DNA from: Monodelphis domestica | Lineage: Eukaryota > Chordata > Mammalia > Didelphimorphia > Didelphidae | Length of the DNA: 64,000 bases | Direction of reading: 5' to 3' | Assembly (NCBI RefSeq): GCF_027887165.1 | Contig: NC_077227.1 | Span: 63,182,607 to 63,246,606 of the forward strand | Shown: one piece after another, positions 54,010 through 64,000 of the stretch | Numbering within the stretch: the stretch's first letter is position 1 | How the letters are laid out: the number at the start of each line of letters is the position of its first letter | Notes under the pieces: generated by a model | What the model saw: the letters and a program-made list of their open reading frames with translations, nothing else | Databases searched by the model: none | Told to the model about the DNA's origin: nothing | Made by a program: the position numbers and the translations under genes

Positions 54010-54243
54010 CATTTATGTGCCAGGCACTGTGCTAATAAGCACTCATCCAACATTATTGTTATTTGATCCTCATAACAAAATTCTTTGAGGTGGGTGTTAT
54101 TATTTCCACTTTACAGTTGAGTAAACTGAGGCAGTCAGAAGTTAAAGTGAATTGTTTGTGACCATGCTACTAAACATCTTCAGTCAAACTCAAACCTTTC
54201 TAGCTCCAAGTCCAGTACTCTGGCCACTGCATCACCCTCAGCT
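54010..54243 (-). mobile_element. MIR SINE, near full length
   Basis: The L2-like tail (GCATTTATGTGCCAGGCACT), TTTGATCCTCATAACAAAAT, CACTTTACAGTTGAGTAAAC, and the reversed head CACTGCATCACCCTCAGCTG. Confidence 0.85.
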
Positions 54244-54554
54244 GTTTCTATTGGTAGGTTGATTGATGAGGAAAGAGTTTTTAATATTGATGGAATTTGT
54301 CTGATCCTTCATACACATTCCCTTCCTCGGCTTCTTTTATTGACTCCCTGCTGTTTGGGCTAATTTATTAAACTTGGGGAAAAATTTATTTGAAGTTCTA
54401 ATTAATTAGGACTGTGTGACAGCAATCTCTCAGTTCATCAACTGCTTTCTTCTAAGTGGGCTTAGGTCCAGATCTGTGATTTTACTGATTTGGGGAGCTC
54501 CCTCTTCACCTATGCTGATCATTGATTCTTTGTGACTCAGTTTTAGAGAGCTAT

Positions 54555-54655
54555 GGGCATCAAGTGACTTGCCCAGGGTCACACCACCAGTATGGCAGTA
54601 ATAGGACAAATCCACATCATCTTCCTGACTCAGAGGCTTGCCTCTCTTAGTGAAA
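54555..54655 (-). mobile_element. WSINE/Mar1-like SINE fragment
   Basis: CAAGTGACTTGCCCAGGGTC then ATCTTCCTGACTCAGAGGCT. Too short to assign to one family. Confidence 0.6.
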
Positions 54656-54659
54656 GGCA

Positions 54660-55570
54660 GGGGACAGTAAGAGGGGCAAATTCACTTAAGCTTGGCCTGA
54701 CTCTCATCCTCACTGTCCCTTCTCTAAAACAATTGGTATAAAGTAGTAGTAAAAAGCTTCCAAGTACAAGAAACTGTAAGTCTCCTATGCCAGAAGAGTC
54801 TATTTCACATTTACCTGAATAGCTGATTGGTTAAAAAAAATTTTTTTAATAAAACTTCCTTGAACACAAATGTGGGTGAAGCCTGATGAGAGATGAAAAT
54901 TCCCATTCTGATCTCCCTTATACTATTATAGTTCAACTTCTCTGGCCCCCAGAAATCCCCTTGTAAAATTGTCAGGGGAGTGTGATGGTACCATGGTGCC
55001 AGACTGACAAATGCATCTGTTAAGGGAGCATCCCATCGTCCTTAGTTAAGACCTGACCTAGCCCTAAAGCTATTTTCCCCTCCTTCTGCCTGGGTCATAA
55101 AAAAGCCAGATTGGGATAGAAATCCACAACATGTGGGACAGTGCTTATGGTTTCTTGGTCCCTTTGAGGTTCCAGGCATAGCCATTTCCTTTGCTAGAGG
55201 TGCTAGAAGCAGGTATTATTTTTTACCCAGAGGTAGGTCATTTGGAGGCTATTTACTAGGTTAGATGTTTTTAGTTGTTGGTGGATGCAGTCAGATTGGC
55301 TATAAATCATTGTAACATGGATGTTTCTTATAAGACTCTTCCTGTGGGTTTTTCCCTAGGCACCTGGCAGGAACTAAAAACATGCCTTTGAAGATAAGTT
55401 AACAGTTCCTTTCCTTTTTCTCATCATGTTGTACATTCTGCATGGTTTGGGCCTTAAAGTGGAAGGGTAGAAGATTAGCCAGTGGGTTTCCTTCTGGGAA
55501 GCTTGAAGCTCAAGATTCAAGAGCATTGAGTGCCTACCAGGAAGAAGAAAATAGGGTGAATTTTTCTAAC
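54660..55570. other. Unrecognised intronic DNA
   Basis: No gene or repeat was recognised. Confidence 0.35.
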
Positions 55571-55574
55571 TGGG

Positions 55575-56165
55575 TAAAATCAATAAATCCAAAAGCATTT
55601 ATTTTGCACAGTTCTGTGGATACAAAGAAAAAATAATGAAATTGTTTCAACCCTAGGAGCTAAATTCTACCAGAGAACTATCAATATTGATAGATAAGTA
55701 AATATAGGATACATACAAAATACATAATAAGAATTAGAAGAGGCTAGTGCAATTTAAGGAAAGCCTGTTAATAATGATGGTGGCCCTTGAAACAAGCCTT
55801 CAAAAGAAGTAGAAGTTTCCAAGGGTCAAGGTGAAAAGGGATTTTAAGAATGGGGGGATAGCCCTTTTGGAAATGAGGAGACAAGGGTTGGAATACTGAA
55901 TATTGGGAACAAGTGGGCCAATGTGACAAGAACAGAGTGTGAGAGGGAGATAGGTGGGGAAGCTGTAGATAGTCTGATAAAAAACTTGAATTGTTAAGTG
56001 TTACACATTAAAGACAAATGGTGAATGGTAAAATTTGTTGAGCAGAGTGGTGACATGCTTTAGGAGTATTAATTTGGCAGCTGCGTCCAGGATTGATCTT
56101 AAACTGAAGAAGACAGAAGGAAGCAGACTAGTTGGGAAGTTGCTGTAGTGGAAGGAGGGTAGCTC
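55575..56165 (+). mobile_element. Ancient unclassified interspersed repeat
   Basis: A left part (AAAGCATTTATTTTGCACAG, GGATACAAAGAAAAAATAAT) runs into GAGCAGAGTGGTGACATGCT, ATTAATTTGGCAGCTG and AGTTGGGAAGTTGCTGTAGT. I know this phrase series from many marsupial and other mammalian loci but cannot name the family safely. Confidence 0.5.
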
Positions 56166-56384
56166 CTTCCTGGATTGGCCCAGTTCTATCTGTCTATCTG
56201 ACAAATCATTATCACCTTTGGACCGAAGTTTCTTCATCCATAAAATGATAGTGTGGCCTTAAGTGCTCTTCCAGTTGTTTGCTAGCTCCAAATATTTGAT
56301 GGTTCCCCTGTTTGCCACAGGGCAAATGGGAATTTGTCAGGGGAGAAAGCATTGTGTTTCTATATTAGCAATCAGAGAGAGACT

Positions 56385-56490
56385 TATTTTGTACCAATAG
56401 CCTGATGTGATACATGAAGTAACATTTTAGGCAGGCCTTTTATAACTCTTGAAACTTATTGTAAACTTCACAGGATGTTTATGTGGGTGG
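56385..56490 (+). repeat. Local duplicate, copy A
   Basis: ATACATGAAGTAACATTTTAGGC and GTAAACTTCACAGG-type sequence is repeated at 56907-57010 with roughly a fifth of positions changed. Not a recognised transposon. Confidence 0.75.
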
Positions 56491-56769
56491 GGTAGAGTAG
56501 AAAGTTCTCTCTCCTATCCTAGGAGAGCCCCCCCTCATGCTTCCTGCAGGAGAAACCTTGTTGCCTTTTAGTTTCAGCCCTCCCCCTCTCAGAAGATCAT
56601 GCAGGAGATCTTTGGTATCTCTGGGACAAAAGCTGAATCCTAAGCCTGTATTTATTCTGCAGAAGGATGCATGGGGACAGTCACTGGGCTCAGAAGTCGA
56701 AAATTTAAGGTTGAAATGAGCCAATCACTCAAAGTGTGTAAGCCTCAGCTTCTTCAACTATATCTAATC

Positions 56770-56890
56770 AGCATAATTAATAATCAATAAATAGATGGCA
56801 TCTAGTAAGCACCTACTGTGTGCACTGTGCCAACTGCAAAAGATAGCCCCTTGAGGAGCTTACAGTACAGTGAAGGATGATAATGACTAT
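56770..56890 (+). mobile_element. Ancient repeat, unnamed family
   Basis: TAGTAAGCACCTACTGTGTG, CCTTGAGGAGCTTACAGTAC. Same family as at 28.15 and 53.19 kb. Confidence 0.5.
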
Positions 56891-56906
56891 ACTATTTTTC
56901 CACATG

Positions 56907-57001
56907 ATTTATTTTGTCCCATAGTCTGATGGGATACATGAAGTAGCATTTTAGGCAAGTCTCATATATACCTTTTAACTTGCTGTGTAAACTTCACAGG
57001 G

Positions 57002-57010
<9 letters not shown>
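56907..57010 (+). repeat. Local duplicate, copy B
   Basis: GGGATACATGAAGTAGCATT, TTAGGCAAGTCTCA and GTAAACTTCACAGGGAGG pair with copy A at 56385. A (GT)n array begins at its right edge. Confidence 0.75.

Positions 57011-57052
<42 letters not shown>
57004..57052. repeat. (GT)n array
   Basis: About 24 perfect units. Confidence 0.97.
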
Positions 57053-57053
<1 letters not shown>

Positions 57054-57244
57054 CTTGATGTGAACCTTAAAAAGTCATCAAAAGCACTGTGTTCTGTGCC
57101 CCTCCTTGAAGAACCGGGGCCTGGTGATGGTGAGAGACTGCTCAGAGGAGTCCTATGAAGTTTCTTTTTACATGGAATAATAAAGCAATTCCTTAGGCAT
57201 ATAAATCAGAGCAGGAACCATCTGCATTTTTAGAAAAAGTTCTT

Positions 57245-57445
57245 GGGGCAGCTAGGGGGCTCAGTGGATTGAAATCCAGGTCCAGAGACAAGAGGTCCTG
57301 GGTTGAAATCTGGACTCAGAGACTTCCTAGCTGTGTGACCCTGGACAAGTCACTTAATCCCACTTGCCTAGCCCCTATTGCTCTTCGGTCTTAGAACAGA
57401 AATACAGTATTGATTCTAAGATGGAAGATAAGGGTTTAAAAAAAT
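57245..57445 (+). mobile_element. WSINE1-like SINE, full length
   Basis: Sense orientation: GGGGCAGCTAGGGGGCTCAG head, CTAGCTGTGTGACCCTGGAC core and GATTCTAAGATGGAAGATAA tail followed by A-rich sequence. It shows the family's polarity directly. Confidence 0.92.
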
Positions 57446-57519
57446 AAAAATTTTAATTTAAAAAGGAAAGCGTTCTTATTAAAAATGAAATCAAAGGACC
57501 AATAAAAGCAAACTGAAAA

Positions 57520-57750
57520 ATACCATGTGACCCTAGGCTAGTCACTTAGCCATTGTGTTCCTTGTCTGACCTTTGAAATTTGCCTAGATAGTACAGAGGA
57601 TAGGACTCTTCAGCAAGAATCCCACAGCTAATGTATGATACAGGGCAAGCCAGGGCCTCTAGATTTCATTATTGGTAAAATGGGGAAGGTAATAGTAGTG
57701 TTAGATTTAAAATAGTTTTGAGCATTAAATAGTTGTAGGTAAGAGAGTGG
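57520..57750 (+). mobile_element. MIR/THER-like SINE remnants
   Basis: ATGTGACCCTAGGCTAGTCA, then TTATTGGTAAAATGGGGAAG and GAGCATTAAATAGTTGTAG. Confidence 0.6.
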
Positions 57751-57859
57751 GAGCCATAAACTGTGATAATTAAAATGTTTGGGAGCAAGGGAAATATATA
57801 ACAATTATGACCGCTGAAATATGTTTTCTACTGTGTCTTGGTTTTATATAAATATAAGA

Positions 57860-58792
57860 TGGTCACCAGGGAATATATTCCCAATTTATGAATATGCCCA
57901 AGCCAACTGGGTTTTATAGAGAAATTTAATTTATAATACACTGATTAATCAATAGAAAAAGGGAGAAAGTAAGAAAGGAATAAGAATGAAGGGCCTCAAG
58001 CCAATAAGGCCTAGACCTCAGTCCTAAGAGATAAATCAGTTAGTTTTATCACTCACCCAAGATCTCTCTAGGTAAGGCTTCTCATGCCAACCTCAGGCTC
58101 CACCTTCAAGAGAGCCTCCTTTCAAGAAATGTTTCCAGAGAATTCTCCTCCTGACTCCTCCTGAGTTCTCCTTCCACAGTCTCCTTCAAGGCCTCTCCAG
58201 AAGCTCTCCCTCCAGGACCTCTCTCCTCTCAGAGCTCTTTCAGAGCATCCACCTCTCAGACCTCCTTCAGAGCAAACCTCTCAGTCCTAAGACTCCACTT
58301 TCTTTAAGGACACAATCTAAGTCCCCTCCCCTCAGTTCTCACATCTACCAATCACTGTCGATGTCTCCCCTGTGCCAATGGTGGCTCTCACTTAACCCAG
58401 GACCGCCCAGAGGTCTCTCCCCCTTGCACATGTCTGTTGAAGGTCATATTCTCAAATAATTAAATCTTGATCTTTGCTGCAGCCCTTCCTAAATCCTGTT
58501 ACTCTGAGTAGGGTGGAGATTGTAGTTTCCAAGACCTGGTTCTGTCATTCCAAGTATCTCTATTGTATCAATTCTAAAATCAATCATGACTCAAAGAACT
58601 TCCTGTTCTATGCTTAAACATAGGTCAAAGCCCTTTCCATTGTTTAGCAAAAGGTTTCTGTCCTAAAGTAGTCTTAAGTAGGGAGGAGAAGGATCCTCCC
58701 ATGCCAAGGAGTTTCATATTCCAATAGAGTTCTTACTATCAGTAGGAAATTTTTTTCAAGTATGAAATTTCCCAATGGGGAAATTTCCAACA
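57860..58792 (-). mobile_element. Solo LTR fossil (endogenous retrovirus)
   Basis: About 930 bp with TGGTCACC...TTTCCAACA ends. Read on the minus strand it has a GATTGG box, a GAGAGG/GGAGA-rich central part with many TCTGAGAGG-like short repeats, and an A/T-rich U5 side with ATTAAA-type signals. No internal part was seen next to it. The class was not determined. End positions are approximate. Confidence 0.6.
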
Positions 58793-58844
58793 TTCATAAG
58801 TCTAAGAAATTTTAAGGTTTACAGTAGTCTCTACTTCACAAGAC

Positions 58845-58925
58845 TGAAGGGAGTATCAAATGAGATTACAATTTTGAAGTACTTTGCAAACCTTAAAACC
58901 CTTTACAAATATCATCTTTTATTGT
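58845..58925 (+). mobile_element. MIR/THER SINE tail fragment
   Basis: GAGTATCAAATGAGATTACA then GAAGTACTTTGCAAACCTTA. Confidence 0.6.
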
Positions 58926-59024
58926 CATCAAGCTGGGTTGAGCTGTTTTTTAAATAAAGTTTTCCCAAAACAAAACAATGAATGAGAATGACATTGTTTT
59001 GCATATCTTTTGCCAATCTTTCTG

Positions 59025-59215
59025 TTTTTTTTAAACATTTACTTTCTGTCTTGGAATCAATTTGACATGTTGATCCTAAGGCAGAGGAGCTGCAGTTGGG
59101 GTTAAGTGACTTGTCCAGGGTCATTCAACTAGGAAGTGTTTGAAGCTAGATTTGAACCCATGATCTCCCTTCTCTAGGCCTGGCTCTCAATTCACTAAGT
59201 CACTTAGCTGACTCA
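59025..59215 (-). mobile_element. WSINE1-like SINE
   Basis: CATTTACTTTCTGTCTTGGA, TGACTTGTCCAGGGTCATTC, then TCACTTAGCTGACTC. Confidence 0.85.
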
Positions 59216-59277
59216 TCAAATCTCTTTAATTGTCTGAAGATAATTGGATTCTTTTGTATTCAGTCTGCTGTGATTTG

Positions 59278-59545
59278 TCAAGGCAGCCAAGTGGTACAGA
59301 GGATTGAGCATTAGACCAATTGGTGTTAGGAGGACCAAAGTTTGAATTGTGCCTCAGACCATACTAGCCTTGTGACCTGGGAAAATCATTTAACCCTCAA
59401 TTGCCCCAGTTTCCTCCTCTGAAAAATAGGGATAATAATAGCACCTATTTTCCAGAGTTGTAAAGATCAAATGATATGATAGTTGTAAAACATTTTATGA
59501 ACCATTAATGTGCTACATAAATGCTGTTATTTTTATTATTGTTAT
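59278..59545 (+). mobile_element. MIR/THER SINE, near full length
   Basis: GCCAAGTGGTACAGAGGATT head, TTTCCTCCTCTGAAAAATAG core and L2-like tail (GTAAAGATCAAATGATATGA, GCTACATAAATGCTGTTATT). Confidence 0.85.
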
Positions 59546-59592
59546 TGCATAACAATAATAATTATTATTAAACGATGCTTGTATAGTTAGAA

Positions 59593-59875
59593 TGCAAAGT
59601 ATCCCAAACATCTTGTGCAGTTTTAAGCTATTAAAGCTGCACTAAAGTGGCAGCTAGTTGGTTCAGTTGATTGAGAACCAAGGCCTAGTGATGGAGGTCC
59701 TGAGTTCAAATGTGATCGATCTTGGAACCTTCCTAGCTGTGTGACCCAGGGCACCTCCATTGCCTAGCCCTTTCCCCTCTTCTGTGGAACCAATCTTTAG
59801 GATTAATTCTAAGATGGAAGGTAAAGGTTTAAAAATGTTTAAAATCTGTACTATTACTTTTGGGACATGCAATAT
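59593..59875. mobile_element. Mariner-type MITE split by a SINE
   Basis: The left piece (GCAAAGTATCCCAAACATCT, GTGCAGTTTTAAGCTATTAAAG) and the right piece (CTGTACTATTACTTTTGGGA then CATGC) have the TCCCAAAAG-type inverted ends of mariner MITEs. A WSINE lies between them. Confidence 0.7.
59648..59840 (+). mobile_element. WSINE1-like SINE inside the MITE
   Basis: GGCAGCTAGTTGGTTCAGTT head, CCTAGCTGTGTGACCCAGGG core, TTCTAAGATGGAAGGTAAAG tail. It inserted after the MITE. Confidence 0.88.
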
Positions 59876-60119
59876 ATTGAGAAAATCCAGTCTTTCACAG
59901 TTGGGGAAAAAAGGGATATTTTAATAGGTAAATAATGTCTTAGTATTATTATGAAAATAGTTTTGACTTCCTGGACCCCCCTGAAAAGGTTTTAGGGACT
60001 TCCCAGGGGTCATTGTACCATATTCTGAGAACCATTTTACATCTCCTTGGCTATAAGAATATAATAACACCCCACCTAGAGGTAGACAGCTAGGTTGGAT
60101 GAATTCTTGAGGTCCCTTA

Positions 60120-60468
60120 TGTAAAGATTAAAATTTTTGGGAAACTGAGGCAGGTAGAAATTAGTTCCTCTCTGCAAGGAGTATTATTTTTATGAGGTTT
60201 ATTAAAGGTCAAGGGATAAAGAAAATACAAGCAAGAGAAGCATATGCTAGGTGGGCTATGAGGCCCACCCAAATTTCACTCACATCATGAGACTCGTCTG
60301 TTTGCCAGTGGAGCCAGGAAGAGAGCAAGCCCGCGGTGGGCGGAGACCCTCTAAATAATGATTTTGCTCTCCGCCCAGGTGAGAACCCAGTGAGATTACA
60401 AAGCACTCTGGGGAAGTGGAGCAAGGATTTCTGGGGATTGAAGTCCTGGATTCAAGTCTATTTTTACA
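60120..60468 (-). mobile_element. Solo LTR fossil (endogenous retrovirus), short
   Basis: About 349 bp with TGTAAAGAT...ATTTTTACA-like inverted ends. On the minus strand a GGGCGGAG box, a TTATTTAGAGG TATA-like site and a TTTAATAAACC poly(A) signal occur in LTR order. No internal part adjoins. The class was not determined. Confidence 0.7.
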
Positions 60469-60469
60469 T

Positions 60470-63013
60470 TTATATCTTTGAGATTGTAGGATACTCTGAC
60501 ATCTCAGTGCATTATTTTAGACAGCCTTTGTAACTGAGGGAGGGGATTCAGCTGACCCTCATGGATAATTTTTATAACCTTTTTCCTCATCAACCATAGT
60601 GGCCACTTTGAATCTTATCTTTTTCCAACTTTCAGAACCTAAGATTTGTTGTGAATGAGAGAGCAAGGGAGAGGAAGATGGAGACAGAGGAAGGTGGAGA
60701 GGGAGAAAAGTAAGAAGGAAATGGAGAGATTTTTTTCTTTTAACTCTTACCATTTACTCCCCTTTCCTCCTTCAATTTTGAGGGAGAAGGGAAAAGGAGC
60801 CAGGTGAGGAGAGAGAAAAGGGGTGGCTGTTAAGAAATGAGAGAATAGAATTAATGTCAAAAGAGAACCAAACTAGCCTTCTCTCCACTCTAGAAACCAG
60901 TGGAAACTGAGTCATGTTGTGAATGAATAATAGGTCCCTAGGGAGTATAGGGGCCTCTTTTTGAGCTAGAGGGAAAGCAGGTGGGGAAGAGCAGGTGGAA
61001 TTGCATTGAGCAAACACCTTTGTTTATTTTTGCTCAAATGGCTCTTATTAACGAGAAATAAAACAAAGAAGCCTGTCTCCTAAATCCAGAAGGCACCACT
61101 GCATGGGTGAGGGTGTGGTGACCATTGTCCATTGACATCATTACAAGTCTCCATGGGAGATGCTACATCCTGGGGCACTTGGCTCCCACATCTGTTGTTT
61201 CATGGTAAGAAACTACATGGTAAGATATTACATGTTAAATACTACTTCCTGATGACCTGGGATCCAGGGCAGGTTACTGGGAGATGGAGGAGGCCTTGTT
61301 GGTGTTGTTAGGGTAGTTCCATCTTCCTTGTCTCATTTCAGCAGAGGGGATTTCCCTCCCAAATCTTTAAAATTTCATATTAATAGGAAAATGGTAACTA
61401 GAGTCCAGATTGGAACCTACTGGGAAAGTATCTTATCATAATTGTGAATTAGGATAAATAGTGCTTTTCTTTACTGGCTGGACCAGTTGTGGGGGTGGAA
61501 GGATTGGGACAGAGAAACAAGGCCACAGTTTCCTAGCTGAGCTGAAGAGAATGTGACTTGTCTGTAAGCTCTCTAAGGCTTTTCTTCCCTTCACTCTGAA
61601 AGGAAGTGAGAAAAGAGCTTTAAAATGAATGAATGAGAGAGAGAGAGAGTTGCAGCCAGTCAGTGCATTTATTTGTTTGTTTATTGGTCCTATTCCCTAG
61701 CATTTTGCTGTCAGCTACACTTTTAAGTTAGATGGAACATGCCAGGTATGGGTCTTGTGGGAAACAGACATTTTCAGAATGCCAGATCTGAGCTCAGAGT
61801 TTCCATGCCTCAAGGCCCTCTTGCCCCTCAAGTTACAGAAACCTGACGACTAACTAGGCTGTAAGCTCCATCTAGACTGTGCTGGCAACATTTCTCCTTG
61901 GTTGTCTTAAGTCTGCAGAAGTAGTCGTCGTTCTCCTAATAGTAAATTTCCATCCAGATTTAATTTCCATTGATGCTCAAATCCCCAAGACCCTCTTTAA
62001 AAATGAAAAAAAAAATTAATTAATTACCTTAGAATATTTTGCTATGGTTACAAGATTCATGTTCTTTCCCTGTCCTTCTCCAACCCCACTTCTGTCCAAG
62101 ACCCTTTTTGTAGTAGATGAATTTGTCTTTAATCTTGGTCAAAATGGCAGTGAAGTCATCACCTTAGGAGTTACTTGGGCTTCCTTTGTAAACTGGAAGA
62201 GACCCTGCAGATAGATTGAAGGCAAGAAGCCAGTCTCCAAAAGATGCTCCCCACCCCTCCACCCTGTCATTCCTGGCCCATGCAATGAGGACTCCAAAGA
62301 AGCCCATCTTTGAAGTAGGGTGGGCCAGGGAAGATCAGGAAGGGTCAACTCAAACTCAGGATCTGGTTCACAAGCCCCACCTTATAGGGAAACAGCCAGG
62401 ACCTGCTGGCATCTTAGCCAAATAGTCTTATTCTCTCTTGATAACTCTCAAAGTATCTAAAAATAAGTCAGCAGATACACTGTAAATGGATTATTGGTAA
62501 TTGCACTGGCTTAATGTAGTCACAGTTGTATCAAGTCATGATGTCATCCTTCTTAAAGCAATTTTTGCAGAGAAGTGCCCCCAAGCCCACATCCCTCACT
62601 TTGGAGTGCTTAACTGGGCTCTTTAACGGACATGAATCCACTCTGCCTCAGCTCTTTTATCTCTAACTGGTCTTCTCCCCCACCCCCACCCCCCAATACT
62701 CCCCTCCTCTAAGTGGCATTGCCATAGCAGGAGGAGATCGAGAACGCCTTGGATGGTCTAATGAGTTCAGGCTGCATGAGTACAGTAAGGGAATGTAATT
62801 ACTTAGTCAAAGGTTCCGAATCAGGGATGGGAAAAGCTATTAGAGTATCTGATCTGTCTCTTTGCCAGTGTAGCCTCTTGTTTGTTATTCGTCCTTAGTT
62901 TCCTTTTAAAAGAGACTCCAAGCTTTCTTTTTCTTTTTTCAGACCACACTCCACCCTCTTCATGGTTGTCACTAACCCATTCATCTTTCTTTCCAGGGAG
63001 CTTGACTTTCAGT
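60470..63013. other. Repeat-poor intronic DNA
   Basis: About 2.5 kb with no recognised SINE, LINE or LTR. A purine-rich tract lies at 60650-60730 and a short GA run at 61638-61650. The region 62440-62640 is a weak candidate for conserved regulatory DNA (TAAATGGATTATTGGTAATT, GTCATGATGTCATCC). Confidence 0.35.
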
Positions 63014-63014
63014 G

Positions 63015-63200
63015 AGTGGGATTAGAAGTCAGAGGATTTGGATTCAAACCCCACACTTCTGGGAAAAAAGGAGATCTTCACTAAGTCCCTAGGCTAATGA
63101 TCTTTTCCTCTTAACCTGAGGATCTATGCCTTCATCTGTAAAAGGACGGGTTGGACGAGGCGACCTTTAAGGAACTCTGCCACTGAAGATTCCTAAATCC
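63015..63200 (+). mobile_element. MIR/THER-like SINE
   Basis: GGATTAGAAGTCAGAGGATT, CCTTCATCTGTAAAAGGACG, then GACCTTTAAGGAACTCTG. Confidence 0.7.
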
Positions 63201-63351
63201 CCTATAAACTAGGAAGTCTTTGGATATTAGTCTTCGTAACAACGTGTGACTTTTATTTGAGGATCAGCCTAGTTAAAGTTTGAGGAAGACTAATCACTGA
63301 AATGCTGGGCACTGGGTGATGAATGAGGTTTTTATTTCAGCATAGCCCTTT

Positions 63352-63468
63352 ATTTTTAAACCTTTGCTTCTGTCTTAGTGTCATTTCTGAGACAGAAGAG
63401 TGGCAAGGGCTACACAGTTATGGGTAAAGGTCAAGGGTAAGCTCAGCATCATACAACTAGGAACAGTA
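63352..63468 (-). mobile_element. WSINE1-like SINE, partial
   Basis: TTTAAACCTTTGCTTCTGTC then GACAGAAGAGTGGCAAGGGC. The right part is lost. Confidence 0.75.
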
Positions 63469-63495
63469 CAGCTCTTATTAAGAAAATTTTGTATG

Positions 63496-63685
63496 GGGTC
63501 AGATAGGTGGCTCAGTAGATTGAGAGTTAGACCTAGAGATCAAGGACCCAGAGGTCCTGGGTTCAAATCTGACCTCAGACACTTCCTAGCTGGGTAAGTC
63601 ATTTAACGTCCATTGCCCCTTTACTGCTCTTCTGCCTTGCAACCCATACATAGTGTTGATTCCAAGAAGGTAACATTTAAAGTGG
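63496..63685 (+). mobile_element. WSINE1-like SINE
   Basis: GGTCAGATAGGTGGCTCAGT head, CCTGGGTTCAAATCTGACCT, then GTTGATTCCAAGAAGGTAAC tail. It is inverted relative to the neighbour 28 bp upstream. Confidence 0.88.
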
Positions 63686-63837
63686 GGAGAAAAGACAATT
63701 GTGTGCAATACCTTGTTCTTGGGAGGGAGAGTAGGGGAATAAAGAGAAATACTGCCCTCCAGGTACTTACTGTCTTTATATACACAATTAACTGAGGTAG
63801 AAGGAGAGAAGTGGACAGGAAAGTCAAACAGAAGAGA

Positions 63838-63965
63838 TAACTTACTACTTGTTTGACTGTAGGTAAGTCACTTGACCTGACAGTCTTTCAGTGACTTCAT
63901 TTGTAAAATGAGAGAATTGGATTTGGTGATTCTGTGGTCCTTGGTAGGCCAACATTCTCTGACTG
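63838..63965 (+). mobile_element. MIR/THER-like SINE
   Basis: GTAGGTAAGTCACTTGACCT, TTCATTTGTAAAATGAGAGA, then ATTCTGTGGTCCTTGG. Confidence 0.7.
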
Positions 63966-64000
63966 AAGGACTCTTCCAAGGATCATGACTTGGGGGGGGG

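Larger units (their letters stand above)
33838..64000 (+). other. Probable intron 1 of the unidentified gene
   Basis: The donor GTGAGT opens at 33838 and no convincing acceptor-exon-donor set with coding potential follows. Repeat-dense DNA with scattered repeat-free islands to the end of the window fits a long first intron. If the gene ends or another starts within this stretch, I could not see it. Confidence 0.45.

Noticed and set aside
57860-60468. One provirus bounded by two LTRs
   Set aside because: The two LTR-like segments differ in length, ends and sequence, and the DNA between them holds SINEs and a MITE but no retroviral internal part.
63992-64000. Terminal G-run
   Set aside because: A nine-base G-run at the window edge is too short to interpret.

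Overview
The window looks like nuclear DNA from a marsupial. The evidence is the repeat content: many copies of a tRNA-derived SINE with the head GGCAGCTAGGTGGC and a BovB/RTE-like tail (Mar1 type), many copies of a second tRNA-derived SINE that ends in a 'GATTCTAAGAYGGAAGGTAAGGGTTT' type tail (WSINE1-like), L1 3' ends of the type familiar from opossum and Australian marsupials, and very long simple repeats. The species cannot be fixed from the sequence. Family names are recalled by eye and were not searched.

Almost all the listed open frames are non-genic: they lie in simple repeats, SINEs or LINEs. One convincing host-gene signal was found. A CpG-rich promoter region (about 32.68-33.80 kb) leads into a first coding exon on the plus strand, with ATG at 33792 and a phase-1 GTGAGT donor at 33838. 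It encodes a short hydrophobic leader (MAYSGGLVGLLLLCE), which would be the signal peptide of a secreted or membrane protein. A five-codon upstream ORF lies in its likely 5' leader. No second exon was recognised, so the sequence from 33.8 kb to the end is probably intron 1, and the left half is probably upstream intergenic DNA. The gene was not identified.

Layout. 0-4 kb: mostly unrecognised sequence, a large CT/GA arm pair, a Mar1 SINE and an L2 fragment. 4.1-6.06 kb: a decayed RTE-like LINE with readable reverse transcriptase and a C-terminal zinc-finger-like tail. 6-19 kb: SINE-rich DNA, an AT-rich degenerate tandem block, an L1 3' end with three perfect 77-bp copies, and a CCTT array. 19-22 kb: antisense L1 parts with a nested solo LTR. 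22-30 kb: L2, L1 and CR1/L3 remnants, with a hAT-type MITE. 30-33 kb: low-repeat DNA upstream of the promoter. 33.8-64 kb: putative intron 1, with a 495-bp CCCTT/CTCCCT block, many SINEs, three further solo-LTR fossils, nested DNA transposons and several repeat-free blocks that may be conserved regulatory DNA.

No CRISPR array, tRNA, rRNA, operon or previously undescribed gene system was seen. The most informative items are the unidentified signal-peptide exon and its promoter, the 77-bp perfect tandem triplication in an L1 tail, and several clear nested insertions that give relative ages.
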